Positions 33,525-43,145 of a stretch of DNA of 64,000 nucleotides are shown here, one piece after another (the first letter of the stretch is position 1; every line of letters begins with the position of its first letter). Where the stretch lies: the NCBI RefSeq assembly GCF_024584785.1, contig NZ_CP074112.1, positions 1,860,001 through 1,924,000 of the forward strand, written 5' to 3'. The position numbers and the translations under genes are program-made. Origin of the DNA: Idiomarina loihiensis (GTDB lineage Bacteria > Pseudomonadota > Gammaproteobacteria > Enterobacterales > Alteromonadaceae). The notes beneath the pieces were generated by a model. It saw nothing but the letters and a program-made list of their open reading frames with translations. It was not told the DNA's origin and made no database searches.

Positions 33525-34676
33525 ATGGCGAACTATACGAAAATTTATTGGCGCTCGAGTGGTGTACCTACCTGGGGTTTAGTGTTTCTGACGATTGCCG
33601 CTTTGTCTGCCTTTTTGCTGGCAGAAAAGCTACAACAGCGCGACCCCGTGGTAGAAGAAAACTACACCACCATGGTTACTGCAGCTCGCATCATGCGTGA
33701 TGCCATGGATACCTTGCAACCGATTCGGGCCCAGCGTGAACCGATTAATCCGGAATTTGATCCGCAGCGTTCTGGCTTGATTGGGGTATCGACCAGCCCG
33801 GTAACCACTACTCGTGGTGGCCGTGAAAGCAAACAAACCACCATTAACCCGAACTGGGCGGCAGTGGCGGTGAAGTTGATGAAGCAAGCCGGCGTTGAAC
33901 AAGGCGACAAGGTGGCGGTGACCGTATCTGGCTCGTTTCCGGCCATGAACCTTGCGGTGTATTCAGCTATCGAAGCGATTGGTGCCGAGCCGGTCATCAT
34001 TGCTTCGGCTTCGTCTTCACAATGGGGCGCGAACGTGCCGGGCTTGCTCTGGATTGATATGGAACGCGAGCTACGCCAACGCGGCAAGCTCTCGTTAAAA
34101 CCTATTGCAGTATCTATCGGTGGCGTAGAGGACCGTGGTGTGGATCTGTCGGCAGAGGGGATTGCGCTGATCAAACAAAGTATCGATCGCGCTGATATTC
34201 CGTTATTAGAACCACAAGATTACCAAGAAGCCGTTGCTGAACGCGTTGCCCTGTTTCGTGAATACGCTGAAGGTGAGAAGTACAAAGCCTTTATTAACGT
34301 TGGTGGTGGTGCCACCATTGTGGGCCCGCCAGGGATTGATGATCAGTTTAAATCAGGGCTGATTTACGATGCTCCAGCGCGCGCTTTTGCGGTAGAAACC
34401 GTGATGGGACACTTTATTCGCGAAGGCACGCCGGGTATCCATATGATTGGTATCAAAGGCTTAGCCGAACGCTATAACTTACCGTTGGCGCCACTCGAGC
34501 CCGTCGCTGTGGGTAATGGCGGGGTCTATAATGCCACCACTTATCGGCGTTGGTTGGCGGCTGTGTTAGGCCTTGGTTTGTTTGGCTTAACTTGGCTGAT
34601 TGTCCGTAGTGCACGAATCAACAGCGTGTTCCAGCGTACCGGTGAAGATGGTAAGAGTGTGCGTCCTATGGTGTAA
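33525..34676 (+). CDS. pgsW: Poly-gamma-glutamate system protein (PgsW-like)
   Basis: A 383-aa protein with a single N-terminal membrane segment (GLVFLTIAALSAFLLA), a long soluble domain (about 35-345) and a C-terminal membrane segment (WLAAVLGLGLFGLTWLIV). This matches the protein family that accompanies PgsB and PgsC in some Gram-negative cassettes. The cassette lacks a PgsA/CapA-type phosphatase-like protein, so PgsW may take its role; that is inference. AAGGAG lies upstream. Last gene of the operon; a hairpin follows. Confidence 0.8.
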   Translation: MANYTKIYWRSSGVPTWGLVFLTIAALSAFLLAEKLQQRDPVVEENYTTMVTAARIMRDAMDTLQPIRAQREPINPEFDPQRSGLIGVSTSPVTTTRGGRESKQTTINPNWAAVAVKLMKQAGVEQGDKVAVTVSGSFPAMNLAVYSAIEAIGAEPVIIASASSSQWGANVPGLLWIDMERELRQRGKLSLKPIAVSIGGVEDRGVDLSAEGIALIKQSIDRADIPLLEPQDYQEAVAERVALFREYAEGEKYKAFINVGGGATIVGPPGIDDQFKSGLIYDAPARAFAVETVMGHFIREGTPGIHMIGIKGLAERYNLPLAPLEPVAVGNGGVYNATTYRRWLAAVLGLGLFGLTWLIVRSARINSVFQRTGEDGKSVRPMV

Positions 34677-34718
34677 ACTGAATGGTGTAAGCCGTTAGTT
34701 CGTGTTCAGGAAGTTTGG

Positions 34719-34751
34719 TTAGCCGCCTTAAGCATTCGCTTTGGCGGCTAA
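34719..34751. terminator. Possible shared terminator, pgs operon and tcdA
   Basis: TTAGCCGCC (34719-34727) pairs with GGCGGCTAA (34743-34751) around a 15-base loop; a short T-rich tail follows. It overlaps the last codons of tcdA between the two convergent genes. Confidence 0.4.
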
Positions 34752-35516
34752 TTTATTGAGCAGTAAAGCGACTGCATGCATCGCAAAGGTGCAGGTCACT
34801 GGCATGGCTGCGCCAAAGCCGGTACTGCAATCCATGCGCATACTGCCAGCGCCAGGTTTAGCATGCGACCATTCTTGGCTGCCATCCGCAAGGATGGTGG
34901 GATAGCGTAGCTGCTCGGTGGAATAGACCGCAGTCACACCAAAACTGCGTTTAGGATTCTTCGAGAAGTTGTAATTACGGCGCAACATGGAGCGCACCTT
35001 GGCGAGCAAGGGATCTTGCGTGGCTTTCGCCACATCAGCGGACGTTACTTGGCTCGGATCCACTTGGCCTCCGGCGCCACCGCAAGTCACCAGAGGCAAT
35101 TTGCGCCGTTTACACCAAGCAATCATGGCCGCCTTGACGGTCACACTATCGATGGCATCCAGCACGCCGGTCACGCTACCACCCAAGCAAGCTTCAAGAT
35201 TGTCAGCAGTTAAAAAATCATCGATGATATGCACTTGGCAGTTAGGATTAATCTCCCGTACCCGGGCTGCTAACACCTCCGTTTTGAGCTGCCCGACGGT
35301 ACTGGTAAGCGCCGGCAATTGGCGATTGATGTTGGTGATACAAACATCGTCCAAATCAATCAGGGTTAACTGCCCTACGCCACTGCGAGCTAAGGCTTCA
35401 ACCGCCCACGAGCCGACTCCACCCAGCCCAACCACAGCGATATGCTGCTCACTGAAGTGGTTAGCAGCCTGCTGGCCATACACCCGCTGAATTCCTGAAA
35501 ATCGTTGCTTACTCAA
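34728..35516 (-). CDS. tcdA: tRNA threonylcarbamoyladenosine dehydratase TcdA (CsdL)
   Basis: ATP-dependent enzyme of the MoeB/ThiF/E1 fold that cyclises t6A37 to ct6A in tRNA. The 262-aa protein has the nucleotide-binding AVVGLGGVGSWAVEALARSG, LIDLDDVCITNINRQ and the C-terminal MRMDCSTGFGAAMPVT segment, as in E. coli TcdA. In that species it clusters with csdA and csdE and receives electrons or sulfur through CsdE. Convergent with the pgs operon. Confidence 0.95.
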   Translation of the reverse strand: MSKQRFSGIQRVYGQQAANHFSEQHIAVVGLGGVGSWAVEALARSGVGQLTLIDLDDVCITNINRQLPALTSTVGQLKTEVLAARVREINPNCQVHIIDDFLTADNLEACLGGSVTGVLDAIDSVTVKAAMIAWCKRRKLPLVTCGGAGGQVDPSQVTSADVAKATQDPLLAKVRSMLRRNYNFSKNPKRSFGVTAVYSTEQLRYPTILADGSQEWSHAKPGAGSMRMDCSTGFGAAMPVTCTFAMHAVALLLNKLAAKANA

Positions 35517-35543
35517 TGCTGATCTCCTGTGACAAGCAAATGG

Positions 35544-35571
35544 CGTGTTAGCTATTAGCTATTAGCTATTA
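35544..35571. repeat. Four-unit heptamer array, tcdA-thyA gap
   Basis: CGTGTTA followed by GCTATTA three times, in the 77-base gap upstream of tcdA and downstream of thyA. Confidence 0.85.
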
Positions 35572-35593
35572 GCCAAGACCGACGTTGCCGGCC

Positions 35594-36445
35594 TTAGACG
35601 CTGAATGGATACTGGATGGGGGGATGACATTGATAGCCTTCGACGGCGAAATCATCCAGGGTGACCCAGGTTTCGAGATCTTCAAGGCTTTTGATGTCTG
35701 GGTTAATGCGCAGTTGCGGCGAGGCAAAAGGTTCGCGCTTGAGCTGCACATCGCGCATCAGTTGCAACTGGTCTTCGTAAATGTGTGCGTTCACAATTTT
35801 ATGGTAAGCAATGCCCGGTTTATGGCCGGTAATTTGCGCCATAAGTGCCAGCAACGTAAACACCTGCACTTGGTTAAAGTTTAGCCCCAGTGGCACATCG
35901 CACGAGCGCTGATAGCTGGTGAGATACAGGGTGTCGCCTAACAGCGAAAAGTTGTGGGTGTGCATACACGGGCGCAGGCAACCGTAGTCAAATTCACCGG
36001 GGTTATAAAAACTGATAATTTCGCCGCGATCATCTAAGCCCTTGCTGAGGTTATCCACCACTTTACGCAGTTGGTCCACCGTGCCCCCATCGGGCTTCGT
36101 CCACGCTCGGCCTTGTACCCCATACACTCGCCCCATGTCATCAATACCACGACGATGAGGGTTGTTGAGCCAGGCTTGGTTTTCATTCGCGTTGGCATCC
36201 CAAGTTGGTGCACCTAAGGCGCGAAAGTCAGCGGCACTGGAATACCCGCGCAGATAGCCTAGTAGCTCCGCAATCGCCGCTTTCCAATAGCTTTTGCGGG
36301 TGGTAATTAAGGGTAACTGATTCAGATCAACGCGATAGTTTAAATCCGCATTGATGACCGTGAGGCAGCGTTTGCCGGTCCGCTCGTTGGTGACCCAAAC
36401 GCCCTCATCGACAATACGTTGGCACAAATCGAGGTACTGTCTCAT
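35594..36445 (-). CDS. thyA: Thymidylate synthase
   Basis: Converts dUMP to dTMP using methylene-tetrahydrofolate. The 283-aa protein has the active-site loop [13 protein letters not shown] and [15 protein letters not shown], and an Arg-rich N-terminus ([15 protein letters not shown]). It is about 20 aa longer than E. coli ThyA. Its start overlaps lgt by four bases (ATGA). The dihydrofolate it makes would be recycled by the window's folA product. Confidence 0.95.
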   Translation of the reverse strand: MRQYLDLCQRIVDEGVWVTNERTGKRCLTVINADLNYRVDLNQLPLITTRKSYWKAAIAELLGYLRGYSSAADFRALGAPTWDANANENQAWLNNPHRRGIDDMGRVYGVQGRAWTKPDGGTVDQLRKVVDNLSKGLDDRGEIISFYNPGEFDYGCLRPCMHTHNFSLLGDTLYLTSYQRSCDVPLGLNFNQVQVFTLLALMAQITGHKPGIAYHKIVNAHIYEDQLQLMRDVQLKREPFASPQLRINPDIKSLEDLETWVTLDDFAVEGYQCHPPIQYPFSV

Positions 36446-37278
36446 CGGTTTGCTCCTTTGCTCTTGCTAGCGCTGGTACCTGCACCCGCACGATAGGCAT
36501 AGATCATTAAGCCGACGCCGGCCAGCACCATAGGCGCGCTTAGCCATTGTCCCATCGACCAACCAAAGGCGAGGTAGCCAAGATGCTCATCGGGTTGGCG
36601 GGCATATTCCACCACGAAGCGGGCTAACCCGTATCCCACCAAAAAGAGGCCACCAATGGCACCGGTAGGGCGTGGTTTGCGGCTGAACAGCGCCAGCACC
36701 ACAAACAGCAACAGGCCTTCGAGAGCGGCTTGATACAGCTGCGACGGATGCCGTGGTAAGTCACCGGCACCGCGAAACACCATGGCCCAAGGCACATCAC
36801 TGACGCGCCCCCAGAGCTCGCCATTAATAAAGTTACCGATGCGTCCTGCCCCCAACCCAACGGGCACCAGCGGCGCAGCAAAGTCACCAATAGCCAACAG
36901 GCTCTGCTTACTGCGTTTGGCGAAAATCCACAAGACCGTAATCACCCCCAGCAAGCCGCCATGGAAAGACATTCCACCACTGGTAATATCGAATAAATAC
37001 AGGGGGTTATCAACAAAGTAGGCCCACTGATAGAAAATCACATAGCCCACTCTGCCACCGATAATCACGCCCATGAAGGCCCAAAACAGTAAATCACTGA
37101 AGCGCTGTTCGGTCCAACCTTGGGCGGCATAATGAGACATTCTGCATTGGCGATTGCCCCACCACCAAGCAAACAAAAAGCCCACTAAGTACATCAGCCC
37201 GTACCAACGCAAATCTAAAGGCCCAACACTAACAATGATGGGGTCGATGTAAGGGTGGTGCAAAACTTCGGATGACAT
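36442..37278 (-). CDS. lgt: Prolipoprotein diacylglyceryl transferase
   Basis: Inner-membrane enzyme that adds diacylglycerol to the lipobox cysteine, the first step of lipoprotein maturation. The 278-aa protein has about seven membrane segments and the signature [15 protein letters not shown], plus [12 protein letters not shown] and FARKP-like loops. Substrates in this window include the two large lipoproteins. Order rppH-ptsP-permease-lgt-thyA is the standard gammaproteobacterial one. Confidence 0.96.
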   Translation of the reverse strand: MSSEVLHHPYIDPIIVSVGPLDLRWYGLMYLVGFLFAWWWGNRQCRMSHYAAQGWTEQRFSDLLFWAFMGVIIGGRVGYVIFYQWAYFVDNPLYLFDITSGGMSFHGGLLGVITVLWIFAKRSKQSLLAIGDFAAPLVPVGLGAGRIGNFINGELWGRVSDVPWAMVFRGAGDLPRHPSQLYQAALEGLLLFVVLALFSRKPRPTGAIGGLFLVGYGLARFVVEYARQPDEHLGYLAFGWSMGQWLSAPMVLAGVGLMIYAYRAGAGTSASKSKGANR

Positions 37279-37281
37279 GAA

Positions 37282-38073
37282 TTATCCTATGACTAATTTT
37301 AACGAAATAATGACTAAGAAAATGGCGAACCCGCGCTGCAGGTGTTTGACCGGCAGCTTTTGGGTTAGATGCGCGCCCAGCGGAGCGCACAGCATCGAGG
37401 TTATCGATATTGCCAGCCACGCCTGCACATGCACATAACCTAACAAGCCATGGGCATTGGCTAACTGTTGCCCCAAAATAATAAACGCCAGTACGGCACT
37501 CACGCCGATGCTTAAACTACCCACCGATGACACTGCGATGGCTTGTCGAATAGGCACTCGTAGCCGTTGTAGCAGCGGCACAGTAAGCGAGCCACCGCCG
37601 ATACCAACCAGCGCCGATAAGGTGCCCATGGCAGCGGCAATCACTGCCATCAAGCGCTTAGACACGTCGGTAAGAGGCTCACCGCCGCGCTGTGGGATCA
37701 GCATGCGGATGGAGAGCAACATCAGCACCACCGCAAATATACGTTGCAGCCATTCGGGTTTCAGTAAGGTGGCTAGCCAAGCGCCGATCACCGCCCCTAC
37801 CATCAGCCCCGGAATTAAGCGCCGTACCCAAAACCAGCTAACTTGGCCATGTTTGAGATGCGAGCGGGCTGAACTTGAGGTGGTCATAACGATGGTGGCG
37901 AGCGAGGTTGCCACCGCCATTTGCACCACTAAATCAGGGGCTACACCGAGTATCGGCAGCAAATAAATCAGTAAAGGAACTATCACCAGGCCGCCGCCAA
38001 TACCCAGCATGCCGGCTAATAAGCCTGCCACCATGCCTCCGGCTAAACACCATAACCAGCCTGTTAGTAACAC
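37282..38073 (-). CDS. TauE/SafE family permease
   Basis: A 263-aa integral membrane protein with about eight segments; GMLGIGGGLVIVPLL near the start and LSALVGIGGGSLTVPLL in the middle are the duplicated family motifs. Related proteins export sulfite or sulfoacetate or take up organic anions; the substrate here is unknown. Three bases separate it from lgt, so it belongs to the same operon as ptsP-lgt-thyA. Confidence 0.88.
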   Translation of the reverse strand: MLLTGWLWCLAGGMVAGLLAGMLGIGGGLVIVPLLIYLLPILGVAPDLVVQMAVATSLATIVMTTSSSARSHLKHGQVSWFWVRRLIPGLMVGAVIGAWLATLLKPEWLQRIFAVVLMLLSIRMLIPQRGGEPLTDVSKRLMAVIAAAMGTLSALVGIGGGSLTVPLLQRLRVPIRQAIAVSSVGSLSIGVSAVLAFIILGQQLANAHGLLGYVHVQAWLAISITSMLCAPLGAHLTQKLPVKHLQRGFAIFLVIISLKLVIG

Positions 38074-38113
38074 TCGTGCTCCTTAGTTTTTAACTTGAAC
38101 TTGAACTTGCGCG

Positions 38114-40396
38114 TTACGCACCAGCGCGAACAAAGCCGCCTAAGCCAGCATTTTCTAGGGCTAAGATAACCCGTTGCCGCACCTGTTGGGGGCTGCGAGC
38201 GGCCAGCACTTGGTGCAACAACTCGGGCAAATCGGCCGCAGCTATGTGCCTTATTATCCAGCGAATGCGATCAATGTTGTAGCTATTCATGCTTAAATTG
38301 CGATAGCCCATGGCTAATAGCAAGATGGCGCCACCTGGCTCGCCAGCAAATTCACCACACACAGATAGCGGTTTATTCAGCTCTTGGCAGCGTAGAGCAA
38401 TTTGCTGCAGCGCATGCAGTACCGCCGGATGATAGGTATCGTATAAATCTGCTACCCGCGAATTATTGCGATCCACCGCCAGCATGTACTGCGTTAAATC
38501 ATTGGTGCCGACCGAGAAAAAGTCCACTTTGTCAGCCACTAAATGCAACTGATAAATCATCGCTGGCACTTCTATCATCACCCCAATTTGCGGCTGATAG
38601 AGTTGTTCGTCCACACTGCATTCTAGCTCTTCTGCCACTTCGTGGTAAGCCTGATGAATCATTCGCACGGCTTCATCGACTTCGTCGGCGCTGGTGATCA
38701 TCGGCAATAAAATACGTAAGTTGTTGCGCCCTACGGAGGCTCTCAGCATGGCCCTGATCTGCACCAAGAAAATATCAGGGTGGTCTAAGGTCATACGAAT
38801 GCCGCGCCAGCCCAAGAACGGGTTCTCTTCGCTCATAGGCAAATACGGCAGCGGTTTGTCGCCGCCCACATCAAGGGTGCGCATCACTACCGGGGCACCA
38901 CGAAATTGTTCGAGTACCTGTCCGTACAAAGCCACTTGTTCATGTTCTGTGGGCAGACGCTCTTGCATCATAAAAGGAATTTCAGTGCGGTACAGGCCCA
39001 CCCCTTGCACGTTTAACTCACTGAGCCAATCCCGCTCGGTGTTCAGGCCGACATTCAGTTGCAATTGTACCCGTACGCCATCGGTGGTTTCAGCCGGCAA
39101 ATGGCGGCCTTGCATCACTTTTTGCCGCAACGCCAGCTCTTCGTCGGCCAGCAATTGATATTCCTGCTCCACCTGCAAAGGTGGATTAACAAATACATCG
39201 CCGTTGTAGCCATCTACGATCAGGGTTTGTCCGCCTAGCTCACTGATGTCTAAATCGGCTAAGCCTAAGACTGCCGGGATGCCCATGCTACGCGCCATGA
39301 TGGCGGCATGGGAGTTGCCTGAACCGCGTACCCCAACCATGGCAATAATGTCGCTATGAGGAAGTTCGGCCAGCATAGTGGCGGTAACATCATCGGCCAC
39401 CAAGATGCATTTGGCTGGGGTTTCAAGATGGCGGCGACTGCGATCTTGCAGGTGCGACAAAATACGCTGACCCAGATCACGAACATCGCTGGCTCGTTCA
39501 CGAATGTAGTCGTCATCGAGGTTTTCAAACTGTTCTACGAGCTGCTCAACGACTTTTTTTAGCGCCGTTTGCGCACGCCAACCTTCGTTGATGGTTTGCT
39601 CAACTTCTTGTCCCAGCGAGGCCGAATCGAGCATGGCGTGATAGACCTCAAAAATCGCCAAAGATTCTTCGGCGACTTGATGCTTCATGCGTTCGCTGAG
39701 TTCGTTGAGCTCTTGCCGGGTACGGGCTACGGCCGAGCGAAAGCGCCGTACTTCGTGCTCCGGCATATCGGTACGCTTGGGCGTGACTTCACTTAAGCGA
39801 GCCAGCGGCGTCACCACATAGGCTTCACCCATGGCTACCCCGGGCGCGGCCGGATGGCCTTTAAAGGTTTCTAGCCAGGGCGATTGTTTAAACTGATGCA
39901 ACAAACCTTTGGCTTCAGCATGGGCAATAACCGCCGCTAGCTGGGCCGCCAAGGTCACCACAAAGGCTTCTTCATCGCTGGTAAAGGCGCGCGCTTGATG
40001 TTGTTGCACCACCACCACACCTAGCACCCGACGCCGATGAATCACAGGCGCAGCCAACATGGCTTTGTATTGGGATTCAATCACTTCGGGGATGTGAATA
40101 AAAGCTGGATGGCTGCTCGCATCGGCAAAGTTGAGCGGCTCTTCGCGCCGGGCCGCCAAGCTGATCACACCTTCGCCAAAGGCAATTTTAATGGGGGTTT
40201 CGGAGCGGATTTCGAGCCCATCCGTGGCCGCCATCACAAACATTTGTTGGTCGTGATCAGCCACATAGACGGTGCAAGAATCCGTATCCAGCGCCGCTTT
40301 GATTTGGCGCACCATGGTACGTAGCGCCAGCTCAAAGTCTGGCGCTTGATTCACAGCTTCAACAATACGTTGTAAATCACGCAACATGGTTGGCAT
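38114..40396 (-). CDS. ptsP: PTS-Ntr enzyme I, PtsP (EI-Ntr)
   Basis: Phosphoenolpyruvate-dependent kinase feeding phosphate to NPr and IIA-Ntr, a regulatory phosphorelay. The 760-aa protein has an N-terminal GAF domain (about 10-160), the swivelling domain with phospho-histidine in GSGNSHAAIMARSMG and the PEP-binding barrel (VMRTLDVGGDKPLPYL, GVGLYRTEIPFMM, CGEFAG). Length matches PtsP (about 748 aa). The ATG at 40396 has AAGG in a good position; ATG 40387 is an alternative. Downstream of rppH, as in E. coli. Confidence 0.95.
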   Translation of the reverse strand: MPTMLRDLQRIVEAVNQAPDFELALRTMVRQIKAALDTDSCTVYVADHDQQMFVMAATDGLEIRSETPIKIAFGEGVISLAARREEPLNFADASSHPAFIHIPEVIESQYKAMLAAPVIHRRRVLGVVVVQQHQARAFTSDEEAFVVTLAAQLAAVIAHAEAKGLLHQFKQSPWLETFKGHPAAPGVAMGEAYVVTPLARLSEVTPKRTDMPEHEVRRFRSAVARTRQELNELSERMKHQVAEESLAIFEVYHAMLDSASLGQEVEQTINEGWRAQTALKKVVEQLVEQFENLDDDYIRERASDVRDLGQRILSHLQDRSRRHLETPAKCILVADDVTATMLAELPHSDIIAMVGVRGSGNSHAAIMARSMGIPAVLGLADLDISELGGQTLIVDGYNGDVFVNPPLQVEQEYQLLADEELALRQKVMQGRHLPAETTDGVRVQLQLNVGLNTERDWLSELNVQGVGLYRTEIPFMMQERLPTEHEQVALYGQVLEQFRGAPVVMRTLDVGGDKPLPYLPMSEENPFLGWRGIRMTLDHPDIFLVQIRAMLRASVGRNNLRILLPMITSADEVDEAVRMIHQAYHEVAEELECSVDEQLYQPQIGVMIEVPAMIYQLHLVADKVDFFSVGTNDLTQYMLAVDRNNSRVADLYDTYHPAVLHALQQIALRCQELNKPLSVCGEFAGEPGGAILLLAMGYRNLSMNSYNIDRIRWIIRHIAAADLPELLHQVLAARSPQQVRQRVILALENAGLGGFVRAGA

Positions 40397-40432
40397 AAGC
40401 GGCCTTCATACTTGTTTCGGAGCAGCCGACGC

Positions 40433-40945
40433 CTACCGACGGCGGCGCGCTGGCCGAGGTTTCTTGGCTGACGGAGCCAAGGCAAATGGGGCAAACTCTT
40501 TCATCACGCGGCGGTAAACATCGCGCTTAAAAGACACCACTTGTCGCACTGGGTACCAATAACTCACCCACCGCCAACCATCAAATTCTGGATGCGACGA
40601 TTGCATCACATCAACATCTTTATCCTGACATTTTAACCGCAGTAAAAACCATTTCTGCTTTTGCCCAATACAGGTTGGCCGCTGCTCTTTACGAACCAAT
40701 CGTTTAGGTAAACGATAACGGAACCAATGGCGACTGGTGTAGACAATCTCTACTTGTTCGGGTTTTAATCCGACTTCTTCCCAGAGTTCACGGTACATAG
40801 CTTGTTCAGCATTTTCGCCGTCATCTATTCCACCTTGCGGAAACTGCCAACTATGCTGGCCCAACCGCCGTGCCCAAAACACCTGACCGTGCTCATTACA
40901 GATGATGATTCCCACGTTGGCGCGAAATCCTTCAGCGTCTATCAC
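40433..40945 (-). CDS. rppH: RNA pyrophosphohydrolase RppH
   Basis: Nudix hydrolase that removes pyrophosphate from mRNA 5' ends and so starts RNase E decay. The 170-aa protein has the Nudix box [20 protein letters not shown] with its trailing VG, and [21 protein letters not shown] at the start. C-terminal basic tail ARRRR. Divergent from mutH, as in E. coli. Confidence 0.97.
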   Translation of the reverse strand: MIDAEGFRANVGIIICNEHGQVFWARRLGQHSWQFPQGGIDDGENAEQAMYRELWEEVGLKPEQVEIVYTSRHWFRYRLPKRLVRKEQRPTCIGQKQKWFLLRLKCQDKDVDVMQSSHPEFDGWRWVSYWYPVRQVVSFKRDVYRRVMKEFAPFALAPSAKKPRPARRRR

Positions 40946-41032
40946 GCGAGCGCCCTCATAAATTCGACTTATGGAATAGATTTTTCCATAATCAAGCTAA
41001 TATTAAAAGAAATAAGGTACCGCATACGCGCC

Positions 41033-41698
41033 ATGGCAACAACAATGGATTTAAAACAACTCTTCGAAAAGGCCAGTGCTTTGGCCGGATATAGCTTTGC
41101 CGAAGTGGCTGCAGCGCATGGTTTGACTGTGCCGGCCGACTTACGCCGTAACAAGGGTTGGGTCGGACAATTATTAGAGGCGGCCTTAGGTGCAAGCGCC
41201 GGTTCACAGGCGTTACAAGACTTTCCGGAGCTAGGCGTGGAGCTTAAAACCATCCCGCTTAATGCTGCTGGCAAGCCACTCGAGACCACCTTTGTGTGCA
41301 CCACACCGCTAACTCAGGTGACAGGATTAACTTGGGCCGACAGTAATGTGCGCAATAAATTACAATGCGTGCTGTGGATTCCGATTGATGGCCGACGCGA
41401 GATCCCGCTAGCGCAACGCTGCATTGGTACAGCTTTTTTGTGGCAGCCTACTGCTGCAGAAGAACACTTGTTGCAACAAGATTGGCAGGAACACATGGAC
41501 CGCATTGCCCTAGGCCAAGTGGAAACCATTACTGCTCACCAAGGGCAAGTGCTGCAGTTACGACCGAAAGCCGCTAATAGCCGGGTGTTAACGGATGCGA
41601 TTGGTCCTGGAGGCGAGCTCATTCAGACGTTACCGAGGGGCTTTTATTTAAAAACCCAATTTACTGAGCAGATCATTCAACGCACTTTTGCACTTTAA
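41033..41698 (+). CDS. mutH: DNA mismatch-repair endonuclease MutH
   Basis: Nicks the unmethylated strand at hemimethylated GATC sites after activation by MutL. The 221-aa protein has the catalytic Asp, Glu and Lys in [11 protein letters not shown], and the VGNKLQ-like DNA contact region [10 protein letters not shown]. The start at 41033 gives [17 protein letters not shown] is 15 bases upstream, so the start is not certain. An upstream extension of 77 codons overlaps rppH and is rejected. Presence implies Dam methylation in this genome. Confidence 0.92.
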   Translation: MATTMDLKQLFEKASALAGYSFAEVAAAHGLTVPADLRRNKGWVGQLLEAALGASAGSQALQDFPELGVELKTIPLNAAGKPLETTFVCTTPLTQVTGLTWADSNVRNKLQCVLWIPIDGRREIPLAQRCIGTAFLWQPTAAEEHLLQQDWQEHMDRIALGQVETITAHQGQVLQLRPKAANSRVLTDAIGPGGELIQTLPRGFYLKTQFTEQIIQRTFAL

Positions 41699-41778
41699 TT
41701 CTATGCGTTAATTAGCAAACAATTTAGCAAACAATGATAAACTGCTGAGTATATGCAGCAGCAGAGAAGGAAATTTTC

Positions 41779-42210
41779 ATGGATACACTCGGTTGGCGAG
41801 AGTGGGGAGCACTGCCGGAGCTGGGCATTGGTGCCATAAAAATGAAAGTAGACACAGGCGCACGGACGTCTTGTTTGCATGCGTTTAAGTTAGAGCCTTT
41901 CAGCAATCAAGGCGAAGAGTGGCTGCGAATTTGGTTGCACCCCGAGCAGCACAGCGACCGTGAATTGGTTTGTGAAGCCAAAATTCATGACCAACGCGAA
42001 GTCACAGATTCTGGTGGTCATACCGAGATGCGCTATGTTATTTTAACGCGCCTGCACGTGGGCAACTTCGATGCCCCGGTAGAATTAACCCTAACCAATC
42101 GCGACACCATGAAGTTTAGAATGCTATTAGGCCGCCAAGCCATGCGCGGCCATTTTGTTGTCGACCCTGATAAATCTTATTTACTTGGCCAGCCTGGAGC
42201 CACCGCATGA
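41779..42210 (+). CDS. rimB: Retropepsin-like peptidase RimB (ATP-dependent Zn-protease family)
   Basis: A 143-aa protein of the RimB/DUF785 family, annotated in many genomes as an ATP-dependent zinc protease. The aspartic-protease signature [11 protein letters not shown] is present near the start and [15 protein letters not shown] near the end. In pseudomonads RimB trims the poly-glutamate tail added by RimK to ribosomal protein S6. It overlaps rimK by four bases, so the two are coupled. A putative extended -10 motif (TGATAAACT) lies upstream. Confidence 0.88.
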   Translation: MDTLGWREWGALPELGIGAIKMKVDTGARTSCLHAFKLEPFSNQGEEWLRIWLHPEQHSDRELVCEAKIHDQREVTDSGGHTEMRYVILTRLHVGNFDAPVELTLTNRDTMKFRMLLGRQAMRGHFVVDPDKSYLLGQPGATA

Positions 42211-43112
42211 GAATTGCCATACTATCGCGTAACGCCAAATTATATTCAACGCGCCGCCTCATTGAAGCCGCCGAACTGCGCGGCCACACTGTGGATGTGC
42301 TCGACCCCTTGCGCTGTTATATGAACATCAACGCACGCGAGTCGTCAATTCACATGAAGGGTAAAGATTTACCGACCTACGATGCGGTGATTCCGCGCAT
42401 CGGGGCCTCGATTACTTTCTTTGGTACTGCGGTACTGCGTCAGTTTGAAATGATTGGCACTTACCCGCTCAACGAAAGCGTGGCGATTTCTCGTAGCCGC
42501 GACAAGCTGCGCTCATTACAGCTGTTAAGCCGCAAAGGGATTGGCTTGCCAACCACCGGCTTTGCCAGTCAGCCGCAGGATATTCCTGATTTGATTGACA
42601 TGGTGGGTGGCGCCCCGCTGGTGATTAAATTACTGGAAGGCACCCAAGGTATTGGCGTGGTATTAGCTGAAACCCGGCAAGCGGCTGAGAGCGTGATTGA
42701 AGCCTTTATGGGCTTGGAATCGCACATTATGGTGCAAGAGTACATTAAAGAAGCAGGTGGTGCGGATATTCGCTGCTTTGTGATTGGCGATAAAGTAATT
42801 GCCGCCATGAAGCGCCAAGCCAAAGCCGGTGAGTTTCGTTCTAACTTACACCGAGGTGGTACCGCCAGCTTAGTTAAATTAACTCCTGCTGAACGTGCTA
42901 CTGCGGTTAAAGCAGCGAAAACCATGGGCTTAAATGTCGCGGGTGTGGATATTTTACGCTCTAACCATGGTCCGTTGGTGATGGAAGTGAACTCGTCGCC
43001 TGGGCTAGAAGGGATTGAAACGGCCACTGGCAAAGATGTTGCTGACCAGATTATTTCGTTTATTGAAAAAAACGCAGCAGTCAATAAAACTCGTACCAAG
43101 GGGCGCGGCTAA
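42207..43112 (+). CDS. rimK: Ribosomal protein S6 glutamate ligase RimK
   Basis: ATP-grasp ligase that adds glutamate residues to the C-terminus of ribosomal protein S6 (RpsF). The 301-aa protein has [18 protein letters not shown], the nucleotide-binding [20 protein letters not shown], metal-binding VAGVDILRS and [14 protein letters not shown]. Length matches E. coli RimK (300 aa). Substrate specificity could differ; the neighbouring rimB and aspartoacylase-like genes suggest a small Glu-tagging module. Confidence 0.95.
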   Translation: MRIAILSRNAKLYSTRRLIEAAELRGHTVDVLDPLRCYMNINARESSIHMKGKDLPTYDAVIPRIGASITFFGTAVLRQFEMIGTYPLNESVAISRSRDKLRSLQLLSRKGIGLPTTGFASQPQDIPDLIDMVGGAPLVIKLLEGTQGIGVVLAETRQAAESVIEAFMGLESHIMVQEYIKEAGGADIRCFVIGDKVIAAMKRQAKAGEFRSNLHRGGTASLVKLTPAERATAVKAAKTMGLNVAGVDILRSNHGPLVMEVNSSPGLEGIETATGKDVADQIISFIEKNAAVNKTRTKGRG

Positions 43113-43145
43113 GTCCGCTCCCGCCTTTTGACTTAGGGTTTCTGC

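Noticed and set aside
35585-35884. Plus-strand 99-aa ORF opposite thyA
   Set aside because: Antisense to the conserved C-terminal part of thyA, with no family match recognised.
40802-41032. N-terminal extension of MutH
   Set aside because: The extension is antisense to rppH and makes the protein 77 residues longer than the family.
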